A stretch of DNA of 64,000 bases, from positions 15,742,497 to 15,806,496 of the forward strand of contig CM055188.1 of NCBI GenBank assembly GCA_029224185.1, given 5' to 3'. Positions 1 to 14,747 of the stretch are shown piece after piece (position 1 is the stretch's first letter; each line of letters begins with the position of its first letter). The position numbers were made by a program, and so were the translations under genes. The notes under the pieces are model-generated. The model made no database searches and was not told the DNA's origin. It saw only the letters and a program-made list of their open reading frames with translations. The DNA comes from Karalla daura (taxonomy: Eukaryota; Chordata; Actinopteri; Chaetodontiformes; Leiognathidae).

Positions 1-1445
1 CAAATGCTTAATTAACAAGAGTTCAATTAAACACTGGCCTGCATGTCCCCATCATTTTTAATCTGGGATCTATTTCCAAAGGATTTGTTCCCTCCCTCAT
101 TGAATGTGTCACCTGCAGGTTTTTACATGACAGTTCACTATCACTACTCTGTCCTTGGTTATATATTAACCAGCCAATATAGCCAATATTCCAACAATGT
201 CTAATATCTACTGTAATTTTTGAAGATACCTCTCTCAAATCTCTCTCATAATATATTTAACTTAAGAAAGAGAAAAGTTTTAGTCCAAGAAATTGTAAAT
301 TAGGACTTGGATGCTGATTCAAAACATATCATAAATCAACTCCTTGTTGAATCGAGGGCCTTTCTAGAGTTTGCATGTCTAGATGGAGTAATCTGTTTCC
401 CACCACAGTCCAAAGGTTAATGTGTGAATAAGTGTGAGAGCAACATTTGCTGAGATGTAATGTCAAAAAAGTAAAAAAAAGAAAAAGATAAAAAAGGAGG
501 AAATAATCAAAGTGCCTTGAATCTGAACACAGTGGCTGTATAGATATATAAAATATAAATGTACTTTAAAATGTTTTACTTTCACTGCTGTGTTAATTCT
601 GCAAAGTGTATTACGTATGGGCAGTTGAGCATTTTGTTAATGCTAAAGAAAAAAAATGGCCCTGTCCTTTAATCAATCCATAAGTGGAAACTGAGGAAAT
701 TGTGAGGAAAGTGACCTAACAACAACGTTATGTATGATTTTAAACACAGTATGCCATCAGCCTCTCCCCTCAAGCAGAGGGTTGAAGCGGATACATATTG
801 ATGACACATTTTGAGAATGTGCAGATATGAGAATAATGAGCAGATATGTTATAAACTTGTCTGTTTTCTGTTTTAGTTGTTCTTTTCTAACATTTACAAG
901 CCTTAATGAGCACGTTTGATAAATATAAAAAAAATATATAAATCAAATTATGAATCCTCCCTCTGTCTGAGGACCCACTGTTATGCACAGAAACCACACA
1001 GAGCTTTGTGAAAGGAATGAAGCTATGTACACTGATGCTATGTGTGTCCCTGTGTTTGTTACTGCAGCTCGAGCTGCCAGAGAGTAATTGGCTATGGTTG
1101 ACTAATGCTTCAGGCAACAGCTTTCAGCAGCAGGAAGTGGGAAGTGGATGCATTGTTTAGTATCACAAGACCTGCATTTCTGCGTTCTTCATGAGTGACT
1201 ACATCCAATTAAAATGTGTCCCGATCTCTGGACAGGCTGCTCCACTGCATTTCGGTTTAGCTGTCAACGCTGTGTGATTGCTGTTGTCCATTTATATGGC
1301 GGAGATATTCACGGTGGTGTTGGGGTGTTTGTTACCTTGTGCAAACTCTGTTCAAGTGAAGCAGATTAAAGGATACATACGTGGCCTGTGAGCAGTTCCA
1401 ATTACTGGCAATAGTATGTCAAGAAGAAGGACCTGTGGCTCTTAC
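1..1445 (-). other. fbln2 intron 8 (partial)
   Basis: AT-rich intron sequence downstream of exon 8. It contains A-rich tracts near 467-500 and 920-945. No further EGF-encoding frame is visible on the minus strand. Confidence 0.8.
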
Positions 1446-1547
1446 CTTCACAAATGTGTCCATCCGTCTTCAGTGAGAATCCCGGGAAGCAGGAGCAGAC
1501 CGCCCGGCCTGCCACCACCGCACACTGCTGGTTGCAGGGGCCATTTC
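1446..1547 (-). CDS. fbln2: fbln2 exon 8: remainder of EGF-like module 2
   Basis: The acceptor TCTGTTGCAG precedes 1547 and the donor G|GTAAG follows 1446. The 102 bases enter and leave in phase 1 and encode residues 877-910: GNGPCNQQCAVVAGRAVCSC, then FPGFSLKTDG and a final ICE. With NPCA from exon 7 this completes a six-Cys EGF module of the fibulin NGPC type. The open phase-1 end shows that the coding sequence continues, but positions 1-1445 hold no further EGF-like frame, so the next exon lies outside the window. Confidence 0.94.
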
Positions 1548-2820
1548 CTGCAACAGACAAAAATTAATGCAGCAGTATCACAGTCATCTCTAGATTATAC
1601 ACAGCTGCTCCTCCAGTATAGCCATTGACTCATATGATGCTTTAAATTCCTCATCCCAGTGCACTTTCTTTGCTGTCCTGGTAATTCATTGCTCTGCTGC
1701 TTTTCTATCCCAGAGGTCCCTATAGACAATAGTTTCACACACACTCGCACTGAGCATCCCTCCCTGCAGGAAGCAGCCTCTCATGAGCCATCGTATTCAC
1801 CACAACAGAATCAATTCTCCCTATTTAACAGCTCGATAGGCCTGTCACAAAGAGCCATCGGTTGAGAACTGCACCCCCCCCCCCCCTTCCACAATTTCGA
1901 TACCAACACATTCCCCACTGAAGCTCTGTGGTGGTATAGCGCTGGAAGGCTGCTCGATACATTGATCAAGACATTGTTATAACTGACAATCAGCCACACT
2001 TTGAGGGAGCAGGGCTTTTGTCAGAGCCTGTAGTAGAAATGCCGGTGGCTGCAGAGTTTGGGCAGCTGATCACTCTTAACACAGTAGATCAACGATGACT
2101 GAGAGGTTTATCAGCACAGATGCATGCAGACTGGCAGCTGTCCCTGTTTTAAACTCCTGTTGATAAGGTTGTTATTCGGCCCAGGGCGGAGAGACACATC
2201 ACTGCAGAGGCACATCACCGCAGCCCTCCTTGGCTCATCTTACCTGCTTTGTTCAAGTGGAGGCAGAGATGATGCACTGAGCAGATGCATGCTCTTATAG
2301 CAGAGTCTCATAGCAGGTAGTACACATCAGTGGCCAAAATATACAAATCATGTGTAATATTCCTACACTTATGTATTGGAGAACAACCCTGAAGCTTTCA
2401 TTTTCCTATAAATCACCTATTACAGGTCGCATATTATTTTGAGCAAGGTCAGCTTCACTCATCTGTAAATTTCATGAAACTACATAATTTACAGGGGAGG
2501 AAGAACGATTGTTTTTAATGTTTGAAGACTGCTACATCTTATTGATCATGGTAGTAAAGAAAAGTTTGGTCTGCTAGGTAGTAACAAAGCAGTACTATTT
2601 TTCAGGCAAAGATTCAGTTAATCAGGGGAGCAGAAGCAAGGAATTATTAGAATAAAGTACCCAGGGACATGTGGAGGACTGTCAAAAAGCCTCAAATTAA
2701 AATTTCTCTTTTTATCTGCAATTTTAAAGTTTTAAGCTATTAGCATTGTAAATAAGCTTCAGACTACAGTGGTCTTAAAACTCCACTTGTGCTACTACTC
2801 AATTTTAATTGATGCTTGAC

Positions 2821-2870
<50 letters not shown>

Positions 2871-5800
2871 CATACATATACATATATGTATACATAGAGA
2901 GAGAGAGAGAGAGGGGTAATTCACAGTCAAGAATAGATATGTAAAATGTAGATTGCCTGATGAAATTCTAGATACAAATGTACAGTATAACCTCCCAGAG
3001 GGATTAATAAAGTTTCTATGATAGTATATTGCATTATTGTTACTACATATTACATTATATATAATATAATTATAAATCCACAGGACAAAAACAAATAATA
3101 AAACAATAAACATCTCAAAAACGTGTGACATCATTATCAGTGCTTGTTGGTCCTAGACTAAGATAAGCCTCCATGCTGTGGGCTCATTTTGATCCCTTGC
3201 TAATAAGACCCAGGCATAGTCATCAGGCACAGTCAACAAGCATCTATTAGGAAAATATTCAGGTGGAAACTGAAACTTTCAACCTCAAACATCCACTCCT
3301 CCATGCAGTAACATAATGTTTGTGTTACTGAGGATAAAACTTAACATGGTAACACAAGAACAAAACCATACTTAATACCATACATATACATCTTTAAATT
3401 TACAAATGGTTTGTGGTGGACAAGATTTTCAGCCAATTAAACAAATGGTCAAGTATAAATACATCAGTGTGCGGTAAGTATATTGAATAATTTATTATAC
3501 TGTACAACACCATCAGGTAAGTCTATTTTACATGACATGGTCTCTTTTCATGTGATGCATGTGGTTGACAATAATGAGGGCCACAGCACATAAAATCTCC
3601 CTGGAGGAGCAGAGACCATCACAGTCAATAATTCATATAATGACATATATGTACCATATTTCAGTGCTGGAGAAACAATACTGCATTAAAACCTGAAGGC
3701 ATAAACACAGGCAGGGACAAATTAAATGTCCTTCTAGTAATGCAAGACCAAAATGTATACGTGTATGTTTTCAGTGTGATGTCAATCATCCTGCTGCACT
3801 GAAATAATACATCTTCTACACTTTCTTCCCCTAAGAAGATTGTGAAAAACCTATATCCGACTCCTCGAAAACATCACTCGATCATAACATCAAGTGAGAC
3901 ACCACTGATCCACTATGTATTTTAGTATGTATGTAAAGATGATGAAAGATTAGGGTTTGTCATATGATTTGGTGTGACCATGACATTTGTGCTGTCTCAC
4001 TGGACTGTGAGCATCACTGTACCTGCGCATGGATTGAGGCTGACAGAGCTGCTGGTGGTTGTGCTGGTTGTGGTTGTAGTGGTGGTGGTAGTGGTAGTGG
4101 TCTGTGTTGGACTGTCCTCTCTTACTCTGTTGTCCTCATCAGGACTCTCTGACATTGAAACAGAAAAGCAGAGACCGTGTTAGATTATGAGAGACCAACC
4201 TCAGAGACCTGTTAAGTTAATTCAGACTCAAAGACAGGGCACAAAGAGTGACAGGGTGATGCAAATGTTCCAGAGCTGTTTTGAGAGATACAACATAATA
4301 TCTATTTCACAGTGACAAGACGTCACTGACTGGCTGATGTTTTAGTCATTAAACAACTCATGTCTGTGAAAGGATGCTTTCATTCGGTGAAGCTTGGTTT
4401 AATGATTATTATAAAATCTGTTGTTGATTTACATAAACACTAAGAATTAAGACACTTGTTTATACGATTTCAATGCTTATAAACAACACACTTGGGCTTT
4501 ATTGCTCAGCTATTCCCTTTTTGCCCTGTCGGTGGATTTCAATCAGATGTTTGCATCAGAGAAAAACTTAAATAAAACTAAAAAAAACAACAAACAAACA
4601 GATTGAATACGACAAATACGAGGAATGTTTCCCAAATATACTCACACTATAACAGCAATTGAAATCAACATACCTACAGTATGTTATTATTAAATGGGTT
4701 TATTTTGGTGAGACATTCATAGCCAAGAGCTTTGAGCTAAAGCATATTTGGTAATTTATATCTGCACCGTAATTTGATGGTAAATACAGTATTCTCTCTG
4801 TAATTTCCAATAACCAATCAATCAGTGAAAGTTAAACAAAAAGTAAAAACACTTGGCTGTTAATCAAGCAATACAGATTTAGTCAAAGACATTACTTCCA
4901 GTCATTAGACGTGCAAGTGACAATGTTACTTTTTTTTTTGCTTTTAGTGAAACCTTGAAGGAAATATGCTCCATATATATAATATACTCCAATATGAAAA
5001 TTCTGAGGTTCCCTTTTTATTTTCACAGTGCTAAATGCTTAAAAAAAGTTTTGCAACTCTTTAGGTTAGTGGACAATCCCAATAAGGAGAAGAAAGTGCT
5101 GTTGTGTGAATTTCTGCAAATTCAAAAAACCCAAAAGTTAGAGCGGCAATGTTTACAAGACTTCTTCCCTATGCTATTCAAGTGTTGAAAAAACAAGTTT
5201 CCCTGTTTTATTACACATTTAATTAAATCCAGATGATGTCACAGAGCCAGTGTGTGTGTTGACCTCCCGTAGCGACTTATAGAATGCCCACCTGGTGCAC
5301 AGGAGTGTCTGTCCGACTGCAGGGTGTAGCCCTGGTGGCAGCTACAGCGGTAAGAGCCCCAGATGTTGGTACATGTGTGCTGGCACAGCTGGCCCTGGTA
5401 GAGCTGACACTCATCCACATCCTCCTGCTCATCCACCGTGTTGACAGTGTCATCTGTGGCACTGATGGAGAAGGCCTCCTTTGGGAACTTACTGTCTGAG
5501 ACTGGAAGACAGGAGAGAAATATCAAGGAGAAGGGTTTAAAATTAGATAGAGCATCAGATTGCCTGTATAATTCATTTCACAAACATACCTCACAAAACT
5601 GACTCGAAGACAAAAAACACCATCTGCTGCTCTTTACATTTACATTCAGGGTGGTTAAGTGAGGCTCTCAGCCAGAGATTTGATTCCTTAATTGCTATCA
5701 TTTCAACAACAAGTAAAGGTCAAGACCTGAAAAATGGAATTTTTACGACCATAGGATACTAATGTGAGGCTTAAATGTTAAGAAAAGAAATGCAGAAAAT

Positions 5801-8800
5801 GCTGAGCATTTTCAAAAAGCAATTAGACAGAGTAGACTGGAATAATTTAGCAGAGATTAAATGACATAATGTGCTTAATGAAAAGATGCTTTTAGCTTCC
5901 AACTTTTGTACGTGATCTCTATCGACTGCAGTTGGACACTTTTTGAAACTTTCAATCAATTTTATATTCCACTACATGACACTACAAGTAATAATCTTTC
6001 TGCATGAGTATAATGAACAATTTGTTTGCTCCCTGTGTGGTTGCATTCACTGTGACAAGTTGCTGACAGTGAATGTGCCATGAAACCCCTATTTGGTTTA
6101 GCAAATTTTGCAATAATTCAAGGAAGATTTTATTAAAACAAGATATCGGCCTCCTCCATTAACCCCATCTCTTACGGGCTTTGTAAATTATCCAACAGTC
6201 ATATAATTTATATATTTACATGTTGCAAACTTTAAAATTACATACACCAGTCTATCCATCCAACTTATTTGCAAGACAGGCACTATAAGAAGACGATCGA
6301 GATAATTAGTCTCAAATACAGGCTCCACAGGTGTATCTCTTTATTCAACTTTTATTCAATTTACCCTCACTCAACTTTCTGGTCCCCTAACCCAAGATGG
6401 AAGCATTTACTGGGGGTGGTTCCTCTTAACTAATTTAGTCCAGCGTCCTTCAAAAACGTGGTAGTATGAGAGTAACCATGGCTAGAAAATTGAGCTTCAT
6501 TTGCCAGATTGGTGGACTGATCGTGTTTACACAACAGTTAAGGTGGAAATTACACCGGGCGATTGCAGTTTGCTGTTCTTGGAAATGGTGCCTGGTTTAT
6601 GCTGTTTTAAAAACACACATCACAAACGTCCATTCATTAAACACAAGTCATACATCAAGAGGTGAGGTATCCAGTTGTGGGTTTAAAGTCAGTATTTCTC
6701 ATAGTCATTACCTGGGGTTTAAATTCCGAGGAGCAAGGCGATTAAATGTTTCCTGTTTTAATTAAAAGGCGGTGAGTCATAAGACTGAAAACATATCCCC
6801 CATGGAAATAATTACAGTGCATCTCATACATATTTTCATCCATAAAAGCCTCTAAAAGTAAAGGCATCCTTCATGCATCCTATGAGACAGAGCAAGATAG
6901 AGTAAGAGAGTGTGCGTGTGTTTGTGTCTGTGTGAGTGAGTGAGTGAGAGTTTTACACACACACTTGCTGAGAGCTTGAACAGTTTTTGCAGCCCCTAAA
7001 CCTTTCACAGCTTTCATCAGGTTAATTGATTCCCACTTCACAATGACATCACTCAAATTTCCCCTTTAAAGTTGAAGGAAATGAGCTGCAGTCGATGCCT
7101 ACAACAGAGCCTATTAAAGGGCGGGATTAGGCGAACTTCCTCTGATGTTGTGAGTGAAATAACAGGCTGAGAGAGGCAGACTGACCTTACCTCACCAACA
7201 TACTTGGATACAACTATTCCCATTACAAGAAAACCACAGAGACTGACTAATAATGAACTGCAATACCATGCTGTGTGTCTGGTCCCTGCACGAAAGTTGA
7301 ACAAAGGTTTCCAAAAGCCCTGATCAATGATTTTCGCGAAGTCTCGCTTTTGAGTAAGGACCTCTCTTGTGCCTCTAGGAAAGGGATTTAATGCTCTAAT
7401 TATACAGCGAAGCATAAACAGACCAAGACACTAATGAATGCAGTGTCATCCCGTAATGCTTTTAAGTCTGATTTCAACCATTGCACCTCTGAGGTCACTG
7501 ATGAGAAACATGCAGATCCTGCAGCTGCAAACAAGACCCAGAGTGCAGGTCATACTGAGAGGCCAGTGCACTGAACAGAGGCTTTAGTCCACAAATAAAC
7601 TGGTTCAAGCACATTTTTGTACAGATAAGTATAGACAAAATGAGGACTGCAAAGGTGTGTTTATCCTGAACCTCAGAGACTTGACAACTCACTGATGTGA
7701 ACTGTCACTAGCATTAGGTACTTGATGGATCAGAGACGGAGGAAAACTTTTTTGGCAGAAGTAAAGACGGACCAGCCTGAGCTGCCATCTGTTCCCAATT
7801 CATAGCAGCTTGCATACATCTCTTCCTATTATTCTGAATGGTAACGTGACTCCTGACCAATCAACCTACAGCATCTGCCTTCCGGAAGATCAAACTCTGC
7901 CCATACACTTCAGTGGGGACAAATCAGCAATGGCTCACACAGAACAATTAACAATAAAAGTTTTGGTGGGTGAAACTGATGACTATGCAGAATTAACCAA
8001 CTATACACAATACCAACTGCTGAGTCTTGCTGAAACAAAAGTACAGACTAATTCATTTATGATATAATTATCATGTATCAGCATTTCCTGTAGTTTTTCT
8101 GTGTTGTTGTTGTAGTTATTCTTCAGACCAACCCTATGTACAAGATCTCTCCTGGGTTGTCCTAAATCTACAGTAATCTTTTAGCACGTAGTCCATAATT
8201 TTTATGCTTTGGTCACTTTGTATTTAGTTATGATCTGCTTTGGTCAGTAAAGCTCTGCTTCAAAAACCAGATAGTTCATATTTTGCTGAAAACTTTTATA
8301 GTTCTGCCATAAAGTTGAATCTTGACACAGTTGGACATTGACACTTTTAGAGCATTACTTGAGAGGTAATTTAAAGAACTGCATTTACTGTCCCAGAGAC
8401 AACTTCAAGGTCTTTTTTCCTGTGACCTCCAAGGTGATTTAATTTATTACCTACTGTTTTTAATTCGTACACAATTCTTAATGTACACCACATTTCCAGG
8501 ACTGTGCAATGTCAATTACCAGTTATAACCACACAATACACGTGGCTCAAATTTCTCTATGTCTGTTTCCAAACAGCACTGACATCATTTAATGTGATGA
8601 TGGTATCAGAAGACAATGACTTTGTGGTTTTTATTTGCACTGCACCGATGCCAAGAAGCCAAAACATTATGGAAACACAGTTGCATTCCTTCATATTGTG
8701 ACAGCAGCACAAAACCTTTGAAAATAAACTTTGATTTAAGGATTTTTAACATTGCAATGAGCAAGTGTGTGCCTGGACAGTCTTATTACACTGACACATC

Positions 8801-9769
8801 AATCAATGAGATTTATGTCTTACATCTTGTTCTCCTCTTTTGAAGTATGCACGTGCTTGAAAAGGCATTTTGATATCTCACAGATGTTTGATTTTATACA
8901 TTAGTGCATTTCAAGGTGGAGTCTGTTATGTAATATTATAATAATAATCTATTTTCTAATGAGATAAGTTTCATTATCGGCTGCTTATCCAGGCCCAGGT
9001 TTTAAGTGCAGCATCTTCAGCAGTGAAGTCCAGACACTCTTCTCTGTGGCTACTTCCATCTACTCCTCTGGGAAGATGCCACAGCATTTCCATTGCCAGT
9101 AACGGAGATAATAATCTCTCCAGTGTGTCCTTGTTCTGCCTCTGCGTCTCCTGCCAGATGGACATGCCTGACACACCTCCCTAGGAAAGCATCCATAACG
9201 CATCCTGGGCATATGACTGAACCATCTCAGCTGAATCCTCTCAATGTGGAGGAGCAGTGACTCTACTTGGAGGCAACCCTGAACATCTGAGCTCCTCACC
9301 TTATCTCTAAGGCTGAACATAGCCACTCTGCAGGTAATTTCAGCCACTTTCCACTTTACTCCACTACACACTCCACTCTCATTCTTTCTAAGACCATGAA
9401 CAGAACCGGTAACAAAGAGCAGCATTGGCAAAGTCCAAGCATAACTGGAAATGAGTCTGAATTACAGCCGGCAATGTGAACCAGGCCCTGACTCCGAAAA
9501 TACAGAGATTGAACAGCCTGCAGCAAAGAGCCCTCTACTCCATAGTCAAAGCATTTCCCAAAGGATACCTCAGGGGACACGGTCATAAGCCTTTGTAGAT
9601 TTGTAGAGCGTGATATAATTTAATTTTTAAGAAAGCTATGGTTATTGAAGAACTGTAAGGCTTTTTATACCCATACTCTACAAAGCATCATTAAGGAATA
9701 GACAGTTCTATAAGTCAGTTATGAGTTTATTTTTTAATATATACACACACACACACACACATATATATA

Positions 9770-9823
<54 letters not shown>

Positions 9824-12800
9824 TTGCAGAAGTCTCTGCAATTTGAGTTTATTAATGAGTACCTTGCAAACAATTATATATAATAACTTTCATTGCACAT
9901 GTTATGTAAATGTTGAAACTGTGGTTGAAACTCTTTAATTAGGTTATTTACAACATGTTTTAAATGACAGAGTCAGAGTTGATGTAAGCACAAATACCTT
10001 TGTCAGGCGAGGATGTTGGTCTGGGCCTCTGCTTTCTCATGAGTGTGATCTGGCTGAGACCTTCCTCTTCCTCACAGCAGGTGAGGAAGATGTGACCACA
10101 GGGGTATCCCAGGTACTGATGAGCATCACAGCCCCGCCCTTCTCTGCGCAGCCGCAGGCCGAGGGCACAGCAGCTGCAGCACACCTGCTCGTCCAGACAC
10201 AACAGCAGAGTCTATAAGGAGTGTGTCACTGGGGTGCTCTTCACATCTCTAATCACGTCCTCTCTACTTTTATCAGTGTTCAGCAAACAGAAAACTGAAG
10301 GGGGAAACATCGCTTCACATGCCTGTGTGTTCATCCTGCAAGAGATTTCAGCTGCTGTCTGAAACTCAACCACATATCATGCAAAGAAATCCAGACTTGC
10401 ACCTCCCTCCCCCACTTTCTCCTAAAACAATGACCTGGCACTATGGATTGGCTTGGTTACCTCAACACATGAAGAGTTGGCTCGGTGGCCAAACCACCGG
10501 GTTTCCTCTTAGAGAAACAGACTGAGCTATTGGAGCCGAGCAAAGGAATGATTCTCATTTCCATATGGAAGCATTCACAGGTCTGAAGGATGCATACAGA
10601 AATGAGAAACTTTGGCAGTCCTTCACTCATATAGTTCAATGCATTTGCCAATAAACACAAACTGTCTGACCTTTGCAAAAAGCCTTTCTGTTGGCATAGG
10701 TATCTGAAATTGAATCACACTCAGACCAAAACAGCGATGTGTTCCAGGGGATGTTCAAGCAGTTTTAAAGTCTAACATGCACTGGCACTCTAAGTTTTCC
10801 CTATGTTATCACGGTATCTTTAAAGGATTTGTGGCACTTGCCCTCTGCCTGCTGCTGTTAACACCATCCAGTTTTGTCACCTTGAACCACTTGAGACAAT
10901 GACTCATACCCTACTGGACTCAAAACAAAAGTTCAGTTTCTATTCTGGAGGAAGATGTAATGAACTTTCATTGATTCAATGTTTGTTTCATGGTGAACTG
11001 CAGCTTGAAAATGTGCACACCATCCGCCCATGACATCATGTTTCTCCGTCATGAATTAACCATCTCTCTCTTCTTTGTTGTCCCTCTCTACTGCATGCTG
11101 TCTAATGTAGACCATCTACTGAGTGGCGGATGGAAAACAACTCTGCAGGTCTCATGGGGTTGAAGCAGTGATATACCTGGTAGGAGTCATCTGCACATTG
11201 TTTCTCTTCATCCACTTCACAGGTATCCCCTCCTCTGGCTGCAGTCATACCTGCCTCACACAGGTTCTCCTTCAGAGAGGCCAGGCAGCACTGCCTCTCT
11301 GCCACGCTGACATAAACACAAGCATACATGCAATGATGAGTAAAAAAATGGTGATACAGTGATATGCACAGCATGGTGCAGTTGCTTTTTTTGCTCTGAA
11401 AACAGGCCAAGCAACCTGCCACAAGCTTGGGTTGACAGTGGATGTGAAGAAAAACATCTTGAGAGTTAGAAGTTTGAAGTTATTATGCACTTTAGTCGAA
11501 GATCTATGGTGACAAATCATGACCAGCATAGGCTAAAGGTTAAAATTTATGCACAACATTGTGATCTTTAACCAGCCAGTATATGAATAAGTGCACTTTA
11601 CATTATGTATGATTTGTGTATGGAATTTATCAAAATACCACTCACTAAAATTACAATACTTTGATACAATTACAATACAATACAATACTGCCCTTTTTAA
11701 TGGACACATGTTAATCTATATGGACACATGTTAATCCATAGTAAACATCCATAGTAAATCTAACTACTTTGCTATGTGGTATCCAAACTGTTGAACAGAT
11801 GCAGCTGGTTTAAATGTTTTCATGATGACACATAGTCCAGGTGCCCTGATGCTAACATTCATCTTGGATGATGTTGACCCATCTCTGCTCACATCTGTGT
11901 CTACGATACGTCTCCATGGTGACCACATGTGTTCAGAGCGTGCGCCGTCATCAGAATCTGCACCGCCTGCAATGGTGAGCTCTATTCCTGTTGTCACGTC
12001 TCACCTCAGCCACACAGCTGAGTGATTTGATCAAAATTCACTTCAGTAGTCACATGCATTCAGAAAAGCAATGCCAAAGTTGGACAACTTCAAGAAAAAC
12101 ATTTCAGTACACTGACATTTATTCCTTTCAAATCAGAAAACTTGTACAGAATTAATTAAAAAGAAAATGCTCAAATGAAAACAGCAGATACTGAAGAGTA
12201 TTGACTTTCCACTCTTTCCACAAACCAAAACTAATGAGTCAGAATTAAAATAATTAAGAAGGTATAATTAAGTATAGTTAGTTTTATATGGTGTGGTATT
12301 TCGTTTAAAAAGTAAATGTACCTCTAACACAGAAGAAATTGTGAATGCTTTGCCTCCACTAATACTGCATCCAACCACTGACGATATTTCTTCTTATTAA
12401 ATGCTTTTCAAAAACAATTTGTTTTTAACTATAATAAAAATCTAACCCCTGAGGCCAGGTAACTTACTTGCATATGGAGTGCTTGTCAGTGCCCAGCTGT
12501 GGCATGTGGTTGCAGTGGTGGTACTCTGCAGCCCATCTCTGACCAGCAGCACAACAGCTCTGCAGAAGCTCTTCAGCAGAACCACCTGGACCTGCAAACC
12601 CAGAGACATGCAGGTATGCATACATCAGCACACTTCTGACTGATGGAATAAAAACAGTGCTGCTATAAATCCTCCACCTCCTCCTCTTCCTCCACTGTGT
12701 CTGCACAGTTACACGGTATGGAGCAGACAGAAGCTTGAGTGCTGTGAATACAGTCAGCAGTCAGACAGAAACATATGGTAGACTGCACCAGGTCTCAAAG

Positions 12801-14677
12801 GCGCCTTTAAGATCTCTGCAGCTGACTAAAGAGGTGCAGTCACGTTAGCAGAATACAGTAGCCCTTTTAACAAATGGAAACATTTTTTTTATTTGGGCTG
12901 GAGTTACAGTTTATTCTATAAAGAGTTTATACAAGTAAAATGACTTTGTACAGATTGTGAACACTGTATTCTGAACATATAAGCTGAGCCCTGAGCCAGA
13001 ATAGAAGGAGCAAGTCCCATTCATTTTCTGAATAAATACAGTAGTTGCAGATCGCTGCTAGACTTCTTGAGTCATAGTTTGCAAACTAAATGCTGATGAC
13101 TATAGGAAAATATCTTGTAGGTTGTTAAATGTGTATGCATGTGTATTGCATTAAATGTGCCCTGCAGAGATCCGGGACCGTGTTGGTATACAGTACACAG
13201 ACAGAAAGCTGCTATGCCAGGAAGCCACATTTACCAGTGGGAGAAAATCTCATCATTGGTTATAAACTCTTGATATTAAGAAGAACATGTAGCGCTCATT
13301 GATCTGTTTGCTGAAGATAGTCTGCTGCAGAAAGTTACCACTCGGAGTGTAAAGAGTTTGTCTGTCTTTCCAAGCTGACTGCCGATTGGAGGGGAAATTT
13401 AGTTTTGTGTGCCAAAAAAAAGGAGGATTGGAAGAAGATGAGAAGTTCAATCAGAGAAGACAAACACATCTGGAAACTGTCAATGTCTGATGAAAATACC
13501 AATCACGACATGCTGCTTTTTAAGGTATTTTTATTGGTATTTAGGTAAAACTCTTTCCCTGGTCAGTATCTTCATATTTGCTAACAGGAGTCTGACACTG
13601 ATGGCAAAACAACCAAGTTTTTTCCAGTAACAAGAAGATAAAACTGTACTGAGACGTCACAGAAATGGAAAATATAATAGATTATAATATTACAGAACCA
13701 GAGACTTTTCTCTCTGATGGAATTAAAACAGGAAACATCAGGAAAAATACTATAGTGGCCAGAGATTTAATTCGCTGACACAAAGTTGATTGTGCATCAG
13801 TATAAAAGTAGTATTGGTTAATGGAGCCAACATAAGATGCTTTTACAAATGGCTGTGTAAATTAAATCAGCTGTCATTATTAACTAGCCAGTTGAACAAT
13901 TTAACAAAAGACCACCCTAATATAATTCCAGTAATGGCTTATGTTGTAAACCATATCCACTTTAACATCCACTTAATTGCAGGAAAAATGGCACAATTTC
14001 AGCATCATCAGCTGTGGTAAAGGGGATATAAAACATGTTAAAGCAGGAACCCATTCAATCCCCATAATTGAATAAGGGCATTTCATATTTCTAAACCTCA
14101 CATTCCCCTCCTGTTTGCTTCCAATTAGCTGATTTGCAGCAGACGATGCCTCCATCTAGGTGATCGCTGACATTCTTCACACTGTGGGTCCAACTGAGAC
14201 TGAAACGCCTCCCCGCTGCTGGGTCTGAAGCAGTGAGCCCAGCTGCTCCCTGTGGAGCTCAGTGGGTGGATGAGCAACACCACGGAGCTGCTGCTGCTGC
14301 TACTGCTACTGCATCACATCCACACCAGACCATGAAGCCATCTCCTTCTCCCCTGCTGCTTTCATCCATGCAATAGCACGGCTGCTTGGGCACGCTCACA
14401 TGTGCACACGCCTAACTTCTTCCGTTAGCCTCTGAAGAAAAGCCACAAAACAGTGCTTTTTTTTTGTTTTGTTCTTTTTTCAACTCAATAAACCTCTGTT
14501 GCCTTATATGCAGCTCCGCACATTTGCATATTCTTCATATTCAAGCTGCCGTGAAATGTGACTCTGTTTTAGAACTTTGAGGACGTGAACCTAATTTATG
14601 TCAACAAAACAACAGTGAATACAAAAACATTTATAAAACTGCGGTACAGCATCCCGTCATGAACACGGCTCTGGTTT

Positions 14678-14747
<70 letters not shown>

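Larger units (their letters stand above)
1548..4022 (-). other. fbln2 intron 7
   Basis: This 2,475-base intron holds a 13-base C run (1874-1886), a compound microsatellite (2821-2913) and a possible retroelement 3' tail near 2990-3025. No coding frame is supported. Confidence 0.85.
5502..9997 (-). other. fbln2 intron 5
   Basis: 4,496 bases holding the decayed LINE fragment (8974-9590), the overlapping AC/AT/GT palindromes (9743-9823) and a GTGA-type short repeat near 6933-6950. No other coding frame is supported. Confidence 0.85.

Noticed and set aside
887..1117. Possible EGF3 exon of fbln2
   Set aside because: The frame lacks the EGF Cys spacing and has no suitable splice sites in phase 1; EGF3 must lie outside the window.
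3974..4183. Plus-strand frame with a poly-Val run
   Set aside because: It is the complement of the Thr codons in fbln2 exon 7.
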